Source of the DNA: Actinomycetes bacterium
Lineage (GTDB): Bacteria > Actinomycetota > Actinomycetes > Propionibacteriales > Propionibacteriaceae
Direction of reading: 5' to 3'
DNA: 7,898 nt
Assembly (NCBI GenBank): GCA_023387135.1
Contig: JAEWIK010000223.1
Span: 1-7,898, forward strand
Shown here: positions 1 to 7,205 of the stretch, piece by piece
How positions within the stretch are numbered: position 1 is the stretch's first letter
How the letters are laid out: the number at the start of each line of letters is the position of its first letter
Notes under the pieces: generated by a model
The model's input: the letters and a program-made list of their open reading frames with translations, nothing else
What the model was told of the DNA's origin: nothing
Databases searched by the model: none
Made by a program: the position numbers and the translations under genes

Positions 1-1766
1 TTTATTATCCTGGCGCCGACGCCCTCTTTGAACACCAGCGTGGTCGCGCCGATGGCGGCGCCGATGCTGAGCAGGTACCCCAGGGCGGCCTTGACCGGCA
101 CCCACACCGACCTGAACGCCATCATCAGCAGCACCAGCGACAGCCCGACGACGAAGATGCCGAACGGGATGAGGGCTTGTCCGAGCCTGGCCGTCACGTC
201 GATCTGGGCGGCGGTGAGGCCCGTCACGGCGGTGTCGACGCTGTAGCGCTGCTGCCAGTCGTCGTGGCGTTCGCGGAGCGCCTCGACGAGGGCGGCGGTC
301 TTCGGGTCGTCCGGCCCTGTCGTGGGGATGACCTGGATCATCGCGGTGTCGGCGTTGGAGTTGGGCACGGCGGCGGCGACCATCTCCACGCCGGGCATGG
401 TCTCGATGTCGTCCCTGATCCCGTCGAGGATCGCCACCGGGTCGTCGGACTCCACGATCGAGCCGGTGATCACCAGCGGGCCGTTGAAGCCGATCCCGAA
501 CTCCTTGGTGATCAGGTCGTACGCGATCCTGTCGGGCTCGCCGGGAGCCGCCTGCCCCGAGTTGGGCAGCGACAGCCGCATGTCCTGCGCGGGCAGCGCC
601 AGGGCTCCCATGCCGACCAGGACGACCGCGACGGTCACCAGCGGCCAGCGGGTGACCACCCGCACCCACCAGCCCGCCGCCGAGTTGCGCTTGGCGGGGT
701 GGATGACGGCGGACGTGTCGGTCTCGGTCCTGCGCCGCCGCGGACGCAGCCGCTCCCCGGCGAAGCCGAGGAAGGCGGGCAGCAAGGTGAGCGCCAGCAG
801 CACTTCGAGCGCGACGCCGACGGCGGTGAACACTCCCATCACGGTGAGGAAGGGGAGGGCGGCGATGCTCAGCCCGACGAGCGCGATGATCACCGTCGCC
901 CCGGCGAAGACGACCGCCGATCCCGACGTGGCGACAGCCCTGGCGGCCGACTCCTCGACGTCCATGCCGTGCGCGAGCTGGTCGCGGTGGCGGGAGATGA
1001 TGAACAGCGCGTAGTCGATGCCCACGGCGAGGCACAGCATGATGACGAGCATCAGCGCCGTCGAGCTCACGTCGATGACGCTCGACCCGAAGGTGGTCAG
1101 CATCACGCCCATCGCGACGCCGGTGAGGGCGGTGCCCAGCGGCATGACCGCCGCGAGGAAGCCGCCGAGGGTCGCCACCAGGACGACGACAGCGACCACG
1201 ACGCCGAGCGCCTCGGTGACGCTCAGGTGCGGCAGGTGCATGGCGTACACGTCGCCGCCGACGTCGACCCTGGAACCCGGCAGCAGCTCGGTGATCCCTT
1301 GCGCCGCCTGGACGAGCTCGGCCCGCTGCGCGTCGGTGAACGTCGAGGCGGTGCCCTGGACGCGGACCCTGATCAGCGCGTGGCTGCCGTCCTCGGTGAC
1401 GAGGCCCTTGACGTACTCGTTGTAGGGGCTCTGGGTCCCCTTCACGAAGGCGAGGTCGTCGAGGTCCTTGAGGTACTGCTCGATGGCACTCTTGGCGGCG
1501 GCGTCATCGATGCGGGTCCCCGCGGGAGCACCCACGACGAGCGAGGCCGACGCGTCGGAGGCTTCGGGGAACGTGACGTTGAGCTGCTCGAGGGCCGTCT
1601 GCGAGCTCGAACCGGGGATCGTGAAGTTGTCGGAGAACGTGGCGCCGGCGCTCACCGCTCCGAGGGTCACCGCCCCGAGGATCACGGTGAGCAGCAGCCA
1701 GGCGGCGACCACCCTGCCACGGAACCTGTAGCACGTCCTGCCCAGCCTGTAGAGGAAAGCCGACAC
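1..1766 (-). CDS. MMPL/RND family transporter, C-terminus cut off by the window edge
   Basis: This is an inner-membrane exporter of the MMPL (RND superfamily) class; such proteins use the proton gradient to export lipids or lipophilic drugs. I read 588 codons; family members of this type are usually about 700-750 residues, so the second membrane bundle is incomplete. TM1 lies at residues 19-38, followed by an extracytoplasmic domain (about 40-180). A TM2-TM6 bundle follows (about 183-336), then a basic cytoplasmic linker (RPRRRR, 341-346), TM7 (about 376-392), a second outer domain, and TM8 onward from about 530. TM4 carries the Asp-Tyr pair D251-Y252 in GIDYALFIISRHRDQ, the proton-relay signature of MmpL proteins. 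The start is the GTG at 1766: an in-frame TGA lies six codons upstream, and AGGGGA sits 5 bases before it. It diverges from the TetR gene, which probably represses it. The substrate cannot be told from sequence. Confidence 0.93.
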   Translation of the reverse strand, partial: MSAFLYRLGRTCYRFRGRVVAAWLLLTVILGAVTLGAVSAGATFSDNFTIPGSSSQTALEQLNVTFPEASDASASLVVGAPAGTRIDDAAAKSAIEQYLKDLDDLAFVKGTQSPYNEYVKGLVTEDGSHALIRVRVQGTASTFTDAQRAELVQAAQGITELLPGSRVDVGGDVYAMHLPHLSVTEALGVVVAVVVLVATLGGFLAAVMPLGTALTGVAMGVMLTTFGSSVIDVSSTALMLVIMLCLAVGIDYALFIISRHRDQLAHGMDVEESAARAVATSGSAVVFAGATVIIALVGLSIAALPFLTVMGVFTAVGVALEVLLALTLLPAFLGFAGERLRPRRRRTETDTSAVIHPAKRNSAAGWWVRVVTRWPLVTVAVVLVGMGALALPAQDMRLSLPNSGQAAPGEPDRIAYDLITKEFGIGFNGPLVITGSIVESDDPVAILDGIRDDIETMPGVEMVAAAVPNSNADTAMIQVIPTTGPDDPKTAALVEALRERHDDWQQRYSVDTAVTGLTAAQIDVTARLGQALIPFGIFVVGLSLVLLMMAFRSVWVPVKAALGYLLSIGAAIGATTLVFKEGVGARII

Positions 1767-1852
1767 CCACGTCCCCTGTCGTCATAACATGCCTGAGTCG
1801 ACGGGGTGCGAAGCGGTCCCGCCGACGACGGCAGAACATCCCGCACCACCGC

Positions 1853-1902
1853 GATACACAAATGTATCCGATACAATGACGTATTCAATACACTCGTGTA
1901 TC
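1853..1902. promoter_or_regulatory. Triple dyad operator array between the MMPL and TetR genes
   Basis: Three 16-bp inverted repeats follow one another with 1-bp gaps: GATACACAAATGTATC (1853-1868), GATACAATGACGTATT (1870-1885) and AATACACTCGTGTATC (1887-1902). Their centres lie at 1860.5, 1877.5 and 1894.5, exactly 17 bp apart. The outer sites have 6-bp arms that pair perfectly (GATACA/TGTATC; ATACAC/GTGTAT); the middle one is weaker. They share the form RATAC-N6-GTATY. TetR-family dimers bind palindromes of about this size and often control a divergent gene, so the regulator starting at 1993 is the obvious ligand. The AT-rich array stands out from its GC-rich surroundings. On the plus strand, TACAAT (1872-1877) or TACACT (1889-1894) could be the -10 box for the TetR gene, but I see no good -35 box. 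Confidence 0.8.
1861..1888 (-). promoter_or_regulatory. Candidate promoter of the MMPL gene
   Basis: Read on the minus strand, TTGAAT (1883-1888) and TACATT (1861-1866) are separated by 16 bases and resemble -35 and -10 boxes. The predicted transcript would start near 1854 and have a leader of roughly 90 bases before the GTG at 1766. Both boxes are buried in the dyad array at 1853-1902, so a bound repressor would block polymerase. This is inference from box similarity only. Confidence 0.45.
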
Positions 1903-1949
1903 GACCGGGGTGCGGACGGCAGGACGCCGCTCGCGTCGCGGCCGGCTCT

Positions 1950-1963
1950 GGCGAGAACTCGCC
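1950..1963. other. Inverted repeat in the leader of the TetR gene
   Basis: GGCGAG (1950-1955) and CTCGCC (1958-1963) form perfect 6-bp arms around AA, about 30 bases before the TetR start codon. It differs in sequence from the dyads at 1853-1902. It may be a small leader hairpin, a site for another regulator, or chance in GC-rich DNA. No role can be assigned. Confidence 0.3.
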
Positions 1964-1992
1964 GGACGTGAGCTGGGGAAGAAGGGCTGACA

Positions 1993-2634
1993 GTGACCAC
2001 GACGACGGTGAGCACGCGTCGAGCGGCGACCCGGGACAGACTCATCGATGCGGCAGTGACGGTCTTCGCCGAGAAGGGCGTGCTCGGCTCGAGCGTGGAG
2101 GAGATCTGCGAGCGTGCGGGCTTCACCCGCGGCGCCTTCTACTCCAACTTCGATTCCAAGGACGAACTCTGCGTCGCGGTCCTGGAACGCAAGGGCCACG
2201 ACATGCTGCACGCCGCCACCAAGGCGACCGAGGAAGTGCCTGGCGAGCCGATCGAACCGCGCTCGGCCGACGAGGTCATCAGGCGGGCGGTGCTCGTCTT
2301 CCAGGCCGGCCACCCCGTCGACCGCGAGTGGCTGCTGGCCCGCAGCGAGTTGCAGTTGTACGCCCTGCGCAACCCGTCGGTCAGGGAACCGCTGCAGTCG
2401 GTCGAGCGGCGGCTGGCCGAGCTGTTCAGGCAGGCCGTGGACAGCACTGTCGAGCGGCAGGACGCGTCGTTGCGGGTGCCGACCGACATCCTGCTGAGCG
2501 TCCTCAAGGGCTACCACGAGACGCTGTCGGTGGAGGCCCTCATGGCCGACAGGCCCACCGACGACCTCGGCGCCGCCGAGCACCTGGCGACCCTCGTCCG
2601 CGCGCTGGTCTCGTTCCCCGGCGACGCCGGCTGA
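1993..2634 (+). CDS. TetR/AcrR family transcriptional regulator
   Basis: This 213-residue protein has the usual TetR length and layout. The N-terminal helical DNA-binding domain (about 11-60) includes a helix-turn-helix around residues 33-59, with the typical block GFTRGAFYSNFDSKDEL (43-59). The remainder (about 65-210) is a variable helical domain that would bind a ligand and form the dimer; the ligand cannot be inferred. The start is the GTG at 1993, preceded by an AAGAAGGG-type ribosome binding site ending 6 bases upstream; a GTG five codons downstream (2008) is possible but lacks such a site. It diverges from the MMPL gene across 226 bases containing three palindromes, which suggests autoregulation and repression of the exporter, with release on binding an exported or related compound. 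The regulator class is clear; its target is inferred. Confidence 0.94.
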   Translation: MTTTTVSTRRAATRDRLIDAAVTVFAEKGVLGSSVEEICERAGFTRGAFYSNFDSKDELCVAVLERKGHDMLHAATKATEEVPGEPIEPRSADEVIRRAVLVFQAGHPVDREWLLARSELQLYALRNPSVREPLQSVERRLAELFRQAVDSTVERQDASLRVPTDILLSVLKGYHETLSVEALMADRPTDDLGAAEHLATLVRALVSFPGDAG

Positions 2635-2687
2635 CGGCGCGGGCCACCCGCGAACGACGGGCTGCCGCCACTCCCGGCGGGAGCGCC

Positions 2688-2701
2688 GAGCCCGTAGGCT
2701 C
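2688..2701 (+). promoter_or_regulatory. Leaderless promoter -10 box and small hairpin ahead of ldh
   Basis: TAGGCT at 2695-2700 fits the actinobacterial -10 pattern TANNNT and ends exactly 6 bases before the ATG at 2707, so transcription probably starts at or next to the start codon. No good ribosome binding site is present, which agrees with a leaderless mRNA. No convincing -35 box is seen. The box overlaps a short inverted repeat, GAGCC-CGTA-GGCTC (2688-2701), which lacks a T-run and so is not a convincing terminator for the TetR gene. Confidence 0.5.
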
Positions 2702-2706
2702 AGGCC

Positions 2707-3678
2707 ATGAGCACACCGTCCATGGAACCCGCGCGCACGTCCAAGCTGACAGTCGTCGGCGCGGGCTCGGTAGGTTCGTCGATCGCCTATGCCGCGCTGA
2801 TCCGCGGTTCGGCCCGGCGGATAGCCCTCTACGACATCGACGCCAAGAAGGTCGACGCCGAGGTGAAGGATCTCGCCCACGGCACCCAGTTCACGAGGAC
2901 GTCGGTCGTCGAGGGCGGCGCCGACATCGAGGTGGCGCGCGATTCCAGCGTGATAGTGATCACCGCCGGTGCCAGGCAGAAGCCGGGCCAGACCCGGCTC
3001 GACCTCGCCGCCACGAACGCACGCATCCTGTCCGACATGGTGCCGAAGCTGTTGTCGGTGGCGCCCGACGCGCTGCTCGTCCTCGTCACCAACCCCTGCG
3101 ACGTGCTGACGGTGGTCGCGCAGAAGGTGAGCGGGCTCCCCACCAGGCGCGTGTTCGCGACCGGGACGATGCTGGACACCTCACGGCTGCGGTGGGCGAT
3201 CTCGCAGCGCGCGAGGGTGGCGCTCAGCAACGTCCACGCGATCATGGTCGGCGAGCACGGCGACACCGAGTTCCCGATCTGGTCGAGCGCCTCGATCGCG
3301 CAGATCCCGATTCGCCACTGGCTGGACGACGAGGAGCGTCGCCTCTTCACCGAGGAGGCGCTGGAGAAGATCCACTCCGACACCGTGAACGCCGCCTACG
3401 AGATCATCGAGGGCAAGGGCGCCACCAACTACGCGATCGGCCTGACCGGCGCCCACCTGGTGGAGGCGATCCTCGGCGACCAGCGCCAGATCCTGCCGGT
3501 CTCGACGGTGCTGACCGACTACCGCGGCATCTCGGGCATCGCGATGTCGGTGCCCAGCCTCGTCACCCGCGAGGGAGTTGAGAGGGTCTACGAGTTCCCG
3601 ATGGACGCCCACGAGATCAGCCTGTTGAAGAAGTCGGCCGAGGCCATCCGTTCGACGTTGAAGGCGATCGGCTTCTGA
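2707..3678 (+). CDS. ldh: L-lactate dehydrogenase (NAD-dependent)
   Basis: This cytoplasmic enzyme interconverts pyruvate and L-lactate with NADH, recycling NAD during fermentation. The 323 residues match the usual LDH length of 310-330. The NAD-binding fold begins with VGAGSVGSS (17-25), and D43 ends the second strand and would contact the NAD ribose. The substrate loop reads [12 protein letters not shown] (89-100): Q91 occupies the position that is Gln in LDH and Arg in malate dehydrogenase, favouring lactate, and R97 is the loop arginine. Other active-site residues are N129 (TNPCD), D157 and R160 (LDTSR), H184 in GEHGDTEFP, and T240. The ATG at 2707 has no clear ribosome binding site but a TANNNT box 6 bases upstream, so it is probably leaderless and transcribed separately from the TetR gene 72 bases upstream. 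It converges on the rhomboid-like gene with only 15 bases between stops. Confidence 0.95.
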   Translation: MSTPSMEPARTSKLTVVGAGSVGSSIAYAALIRGSARRIALYDIDAKKVDAEVKDLAHGTQFTRTSVVEGGADIEVARDSSVIVITAGARQKPGQTRLDLAATNARILSDMVPKLLSVAPDALLVLVTNPCDVLTVVAQKVSGLPTRRVFATGTMLDTSRLRWAISQRARVALSNVHAIMVGEHGDTEFPIWSSASIAQIPIRHWLDDEERRLFTEEALEKIHSDTVNAAYEIIEGKGATNYAIGLTGAHLVEAILGDQRQILPVSTVLTDYRGISGIAMSVPSLVTREGVERVYEFPMDAHEISLLKKSAEAIRSTLKAIGF

Positions 3679-3693
3679 GCCGAGCCCCCAGGG

Positions 3694-4521
3694 TCAGGCG
3701 CCGCGCAGCCTGTCACGCAGCTTCATCAGTTCCCGGCGCTGCGTGGGGGTGAGGCTGTCGAGGCCCCGCTCGCTGATCTGGTCGAGCAGCGCGTCGAGCT
3801 GCTCGCGGTCGGAGGCGATCCTGTCCTGGTTGCGCAGCGCCACCCTCACCTCCCGCGACGCCCTCGGCGCCTTGCGCGCCCTGGGACGCGCCGCCACCCG
3901 TCCGCCGGGGATCCACGCGTACTGGCCCAGCAGGCCCAGCCGCTTGGCGAGCAGCGCGACGAGGAAGAGGCTCAGCAGCAGGCCGAGGAGGCCGCCGATG
4001 TTGCCCATCGCGATCATCGGGAGCACCTGCAGCGCGAGCAGCACGACGCCCACCACCCAGGCGGGGATGTTGAACAGGAAGCGCCTCGTCGGGTTGTCGC
4101 CGATCCACAGCAGCAGGACGACGAACTCGATGAAGCCGATGCCCATGAGGGCGGCCCCGCCGCCCAGGATGAGCCAGACCACCGAGACCCCGACGGTGAG
4201 GCTCGCCCAGATTCCGAGCAGCAGCCACGCCATCCTGGTGCGCCCGAGGATGGCTTCGAGGTCGCGCCCGAAGTACCACAGGAAGACGACGTCGAGCAGC
4301 GCCCACAGGGAGACGGGGTTGACCCACGGCCACGTGAAGAGCCGCCACACGTCGCCTTGGGCGACGAGGTCCGGCGTGAACAGCAGTGCCCCCGCGCTGG
4401 CGGGAGCCGCCGCCCACAGGATCCACGAGCCCACGGCGCCGATGGCGACGAGCAGGACCGTCCCGATCTCGAACCGTCCGATCCTGAACCAGGATTCACG
4501 CGTTGGGTAGGCACCACTCAT
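3694..4521 (-). CDS. Rhomboid-fold membrane protein, probably a pseudoprotease, with a DUF6576-like tail
   Basis: This 275-residue membrane protein has about six hydrophobic segments (roughly 20-45, 68-85, 97-119, 123-140, 152-170, 174-192) followed by a basic cytoplasmic tail. The rhomboid signature is visible: GDVWRLFTWPWV (56-67), the loop 1 Trp-Arg region, then YFGRDLEAILGR (83-94). The segment that should carry the catalytic GxSG reads GGGAALMGIG (120-129), with no serine, and the segment that should carry the catalytic histidine reads AMGNIGGLLG (171-180), with no histidine. It is therefore probably not a protease but a rhomboid-derived scaffold or quality-control protein. The C-terminus (about 242-275, containing LLDQISERGLDSLTPTQR) resembles the DUF6576 tail seen on bacterial rhomboids. 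The ATG at 4521 lacks a ribosome binding site; a weak CACCCT box 6 bases upstream may mean a leaderless mRNA. The partner is unknown. Confidence 0.8.
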   Translation of the reverse strand: MSGAYPTRESWFRIGRFEIGTVLLVAIGAVGSWILWAAAPASAGALLFTPDLVAQGDVWRLFTWPWVNPVSLWALLDVVFLWYFGRDLEAILGRTRMAWLLLGIWASLTVGVSVVWLILGGGAALMGIGFIEFVVLLLWIGDNPTRRFLFNIPAWVVGVVLLALQVLPMIAMGNIGGLLGLLLSLFLVALLAKRLGLLGQYAWIPGGRVAARPRARKAPRASREVRVALRNQDRIASDREQLDALLDQISERGLDSLTPTQRRELMKLRDRLRGA

Positions 4522-4554
4522 GCAGCAAGGGTGCCAGACCGAGGAAGGCCGAGC

Positions 4555-4581
4555 GGGGAGTCACGCTTGCGTGAACTCCCC
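4555..4581. repeat. Strong intergenic hairpin
   Basis: GGGGAG and TCACGC (4555-4566) pair with GCGTGA (4569-4574) and CTCCCC (4576-4581). This gives a 12-bp stem around TT with one unpaired A at 4575. No T-run follows on either strand, so it is not a standard intrinsic terminator, although U-less hairpins can end transcripts in actinobacteria. It lies 34 bases upstream of the rhomboid-like start and about 130 bases after the stop of the PIG-V-like gene. It could also be a dispersed palindromic repeat. Confidence 0.75.
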
Positions 4582-4589
4582 CGAGGCCG

Positions 4590-4621
4590 ACGAGGGTCTT
4601 GACGAGCGAAGCGAGGAAAGA
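4590..4621. repeat. 32-bp direct repeat, copy 1
   Basis: This copy matches 4635-4666 at 31 of 32 positions (G4594 against A4639), with a period of 45 bp. Its core GAGCGAAGCGAG (4604-4615) is a perfect mirror repeat, reading the same forwards and backwards on one strand, and is purine-rich. It lies 8 bases past the hairpin at 4555-4581 in non-coding DNA. Confidence 0.85.
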
Positions 4622-4634
4622 CTGAGGAAGCCTC

Positions 4635-4666
4635 ACGAAGGTCTTGACGAGCGAAGCGAGGAAAGA
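4635..4666. repeat. 32-bp direct repeat, copy 2
   Basis: This is the second copy of the repeat at 4590-4621, with the mirror core at 4649-4660. The 13 bases between the copies are not repeated after copy 2. Because 45 bp equals 15 codons, a plus-strand frame reads GLDERSEER twice, but that frame has no family resemblance or plausible gene setting, so I treat the repeat as non-coding. It lies 44 bases beyond the stop codon of the minus-strand PIG-V-like gene and so would be in that gene's 3' untranslated region. Confidence 0.85.
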
Positions 4667-4710
4667 TGCCTAAAGGAGCGTGGAACGGACTGCCACTCGG
4701 CCGGACGAGC

Positions 4711-5853
4711 TCAGCTCGACCAGTCTCCTGTCATGAAGGTGTAGGCCCACGTGGCCTGCACGAGCAGGGCGGCGAGGACGAGCGCTCCGACACCGACGTA
4801 GCGCACGCGAGGACCTGAGCCTCTGCCCTCGGCGAGCTTGCCGAGCAGGATCCACAGCGGGAACCACAGCAGGACAGCCCGGTTGACGCTCATGAACCAG
4901 TAGCTGACGGAGAACGCGATCACCTGGACGCCGACCCAGGCGGCCTCGGCCCAGCGGCGCCGGACGAGGCAGTAGAGGGTCACGGCGACACCCACCGCCA
5001 TCGAGACGATCTCGGCCTTGAACACCCATTCGGCGGCCGGGGTGGCGGGGAACATGCCGGGCGCCGTGGCGTCGAGGGTGTGCCTGAGCGAGTCCCAGGG
5101 GGTGGCGAACTCCCTGGCCCAGCCGGCGGTCTGGGCCTGCAGCCAGGCCGTCCAACTCCCCGTCCTGCCGTAGAGGAAGCAGACGTAGGCGCCGACGACC
5201 GCCGTCGGCAGCAGCAGCCATTGCAGGGCTTCCAGCCGGGCGGGCCATTGCGGCGTCCAGCGTTGCCTCACCGAACCGACGACATCGCGCTGGGTGAGCG
5301 CCAGGATGACGAGCGCGCCGATCAGGAAGACTCCCGAGACCCTCACCGAGGCGGCGACCGACGCCAGCAGTGCCGCCTGGGCCCATTGCCGTGCCGAGGC
5401 CCGTTCCCACGCCCAGAACGCTGCCGCGCAGAACAACGCCTCGGTGTACGGGACGGCGGTGAAGACTGCCGTCGGGGCGAGCAGCCAGGCGATGGCGGGG
5501 CCCGTCCCGGCGATCCTGTAGAGGGCTGCTGCCGCCGCCCCGCTGCACAGCAGGGCCAGGACGCAGCCGACGACGGTGAGCGGGATCCCGGTCAGCCCGA
5601 CGACGCGCAGCAGTAACGGCCAGCCCGGGAAGAACGCAGCGTCGTTGGGCTCGACGTAACCCTCGCGGGCGATCTCCAGGAAGTGCTGGACGTCCCAGTT
5701 GCCCACCACGTCGTCGAACGAGCGACCGGTGGTCATCATGAGCCAGACAGCCACCAGGGCGAAGATGAGGCGGGTGCCGAGCCACGCCTGCACGACCAGC
5801 CGGGCGCCGCCCGACCGCCGGCGTTCGGACGCCGCCGCTGTCGCGCCCGCCAT
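4711..5853 (-). CDS. PIG-V-like (GT76-type) GT-C mannosyltransferase
   Basis: This 380-residue polytopic membrane protein resembles actinobacterial homologues of GPI mannosyltransferase 2 (PIG-V). GT-C enzymes of this kind move a sugar, usually mannose from a polyprenyl-phosphate carrier, to an acceptor on the outer face of the membrane. Visible features are WDVQHFLEIAREGY (53-66), where an acidic residue near the first outer loop is typical of GT-C active sites, AFFPGWPLLLR (73-83), VPYTEALF (134-141), and VRVSG (170-174), matching the PIG-V R-S-N-G region. About eight or nine hydrophobic spans cover residues 19-40, 90-113, 118-148, 160-186, 208-228, 279-297, 304-338 and 352-374. The ATG at 5853 follows the upstream gene's TGA by two bases, so the genes are translationally coupled; longer readings of the frame overlap the upstream gene and are artefacts. 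The acceptor is unknown; lipomannan-like glycolipid or protein mannosylation are possibilities. Confidence 0.8.
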   Translation of the reverse strand: MAGATAAASERRRSGGARLVVQAWLGTRLIFALVAVWLMMTTGRSFDDVVGNWDVQHFLEIAREGYVEPNDAAFFPGWPLLLRVVGLTGIPLTVVGCVLALLCSGAAAAALYRIAGTGPAIAWLLAPTAVFTAVPYTEALFCAAAFWAWERASARQWAQAALLASVAASVRVSGVFLIGALVILALTQRDVVGSVRQRWTPQWPARLEALQWLLLPTAVVGAYVCFLYGRTGSWTAWLQAQTAGWAREFATPWDSLRHTLDATAPGMFPATPAAEWVFKAEIVSMAVGVAVTLYCLVRRRWAEAAWVGVQVIAFSVSYWFMSVNRAVLLWFPLWILLGKLAEGRGSGPRVRYVGVGALVLAALLVQATWAYTFMTGDWSS

Positions 5854-5855
5854 CG

Positions 5856-7199
5856 TCAGGCCCGCGACAGCGTGGCCCGCAACCGCCTGAGCCAGGGGGC
5901 GTCGGGACGTCCGTCGAGCAGGCCGCCGTCGGGATCGTCGAGGTCGCCGACGCGGACGATGTCGCGCGCCGGGTGCCAGGCGTCCAGCACGATGCGGGCG
6001 GACAGCCAGAGCTGGACGGCGATCCTGAGGAACACTGCAGCGATGTAGACCCTGTCCTGTTCGCCGGCCCCCGACAGCAGGGCGCCGTCGAGGTGCCCCC
6101 AGATCGCCACGAAGTAGAGCAGTTCCCCGACTGTGAAGACCGCCCAGTCGACCCACCGTGGCCTCGCGAGCACCAGCAGCGGCAGCAGCCACAGGCTGTA
6201 CTGCGGCGAGTACACCTTGTTGACGAGCAGGAACAGCACGACGATCAGGAACACGCCCTGGGCCAGCCGCGGACGCTGCGGCGCCAGCAGCAGCAGTGCG
6301 CCGATCCCCAGCGCGCCCACCACCATGATGGCCGCGACGAGAGTCGAGACGCCGTCGACAGTGACTCCCGAGAGGCTGAGCGCGTACCAGATCGACCCGA
6401 GGTCACCGCCCCTGTCGACGTTGAAGGTCCAGAAATTCAGCCAGCCCTTGGGGGCGAGCAGGTAGACGGGCAGGTTGACCGCCAGCCAGCTCGCGGCGGT
6501 GGCGCCGGCGGTGACGAAGAAGGCTCTCCACCTGCTCGCGCGCAGGCACAGCACCGCGAGCGGGATGAGGATGAGCAGCGGGTACAGCTTCGCCGCGATC
6601 GCCAGGCCGAGCCAGATTCCCGTCCAGCCCGGACGCTTCCGCGACCAGGCCAGCAGCGCCAGCGCCGTCAGCGCGACGACGAGCGCGTCCCAGTTGATCA
6701 GCGCCTCGGCGGCGATGAGCGGGGACGCGGCGACCATGAGGGCGTCCCTGGGCCGGGACATCTTCAGGTGCGCCCACACCAGCAGGACGAAGAGCACGAA
6801 CAGCACCAGCGCGTTGACGCCGAAGAAGATGCCGGCGGCGTTGGCCACCTGGTCGTCGGGCAAGCCGGGTTCCGTCCGGCCCCCGACGAGGTTCGTCAGC
6901 CGCCGGGTGAAGTCGATGAGGAAGCCCGTCAGGACGGGGTATTCGAGGTCCGATTGCAGGTACGGGACGAGGCCGTCCTTCAGCCCGCGCCAGTAGAACA
7001 GCGACGTGATGTCGGTGTAGCACATGCTCGGGAAGTAGTCGGCTCCCCCGCGGCACGGAATCTGCCGCAGCATGAGGACCACCCACGCGATCGTGAGGGC
7101 CACCATCGACCAGGGCGCGGGGTTGAAAGCCACCCCGCCGTTCGCCGCGTGCCGTCCGCGGTCGGCTCCGAAGCGGATCACCGACGCAGGATTCGACAC
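5856..7199 (-). CDS. GT87-like (DUF2029-type) polyprenol-phosphate-dependent glycosyltransferase
   Basis: This 447-residue, roughly ten-span membrane protein looks like a GT87/DUF2029 GT-C enzyme, the family of mycobacterial PimE. Such enzymes use polyprenyl-phosphate mannose at the outer membrane face. Motifs are YTDI (61-64, D63 a candidate catalytic Asp in the first outer loop), LEYPVLTGF (85-93), AAKLYPLLIL (202-211) and NKVYSPQYSLWLLPL (327-341), the last two being typical of the family. A polar cytoplasmic tail follows about residue 410. I chose the GTG at 7199 because a TAGGAT box lies exactly 6 bases upstream; a TTG at 7205 is also in frame but abuts that box. It follows a penicillin-binding protein by 40 bases, like Rv0051 after ponA1 (Rv0050) in Mycobacterium tuberculosis, and is coupled to the PIG-V-like gene. 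The sugar and acceptor are not shown by sequence. Confidence 0.85.
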   Translation of the reverse strand: MSNPASVIRFGADRGRHAANGGVAFNPAPWSMVALTIAWVVLMLRQIPCRGGADYFPSMCYTDITSLFYWRGLKDGLVPYLQSDLEYPVLTGFLIDFTRRLTNLVGGRTEPGLPDDQVANAAGIFFGVNALVLFVLFVLLVWAHLKMSRPRDALMVAASPLIAAEALINWDALVVALTALALLAWSRKRPGWTGIWLGLAIAAKLYPLLILIPLAVLCLRASRWRAFFVTAGATAASWLAVNLPVYLLAPKGWLNFWTFNVDRGGDLGSIWYALSLSGVTVDGVSTLVAAIMVVGALGIGALLLLAPQRPRLAQGVFLIVVLFLLVNKVYSPQYSLWLLPLLVLARPRWVDWAVFTVGELLYFVAIWGHLDGALLSGAGEQDRVYIAAVFLRIAVQLWLSARIVLDAWHPARDIVRVGDLDDPDGGLLDGRPDAPWLRRLRATLSRA

Positions 7200-7205
7200 G
7201 CGCAA

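Noticed and set aside
177..1787. Long plus-strand open frame of 536 codons
   Set aside because: It lies antisense to the MMPL gene, has an Arg/His/Asp/Gly-rich low-complexity composition and no domain. It is a shadow caused by high GC.
1806..3581. 591-codon plus-strand frame spanning the TetR and ldh genes
   Set aside because: It is out of frame with two clear family proteins, Arg-rich and without motifs. High GC suppresses stop codons.
2707..3678. Malate dehydrogenase as an alternative for the ldh gene
   Set aside because: The specificity position in the substrate loop is Gln (Q91), typical of lactate dehydrogenase; malate dehydrogenases carry Arg there.
4706..4718. Palindrome CGAGCT-C-AGCTCG over the stop codon of the PIG-V-like gene as a terminator
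   Set aside because: A one-base centre leaves only a 4-bp stem once a loop is allowed, and no T-run follows.
4520..4744. Small plus-strand frame covering the tandem 32-bp repeats
   Set aside because: It reads GLDERSEER twice because the 45-bp period is divisible by three. It has no ribosome binding site and overlaps the stop of the PIG-V-like gene.
5854..6192. N-terminal extension of the PIG-V-like frame up to 6192
   Set aside because: The extra 113 residues overlap the 3' end of the GT87-like gene and are Arg/Gly-rich with no membrane span. The ATG at 5853, two bases after the upstream stop, is the credible start.
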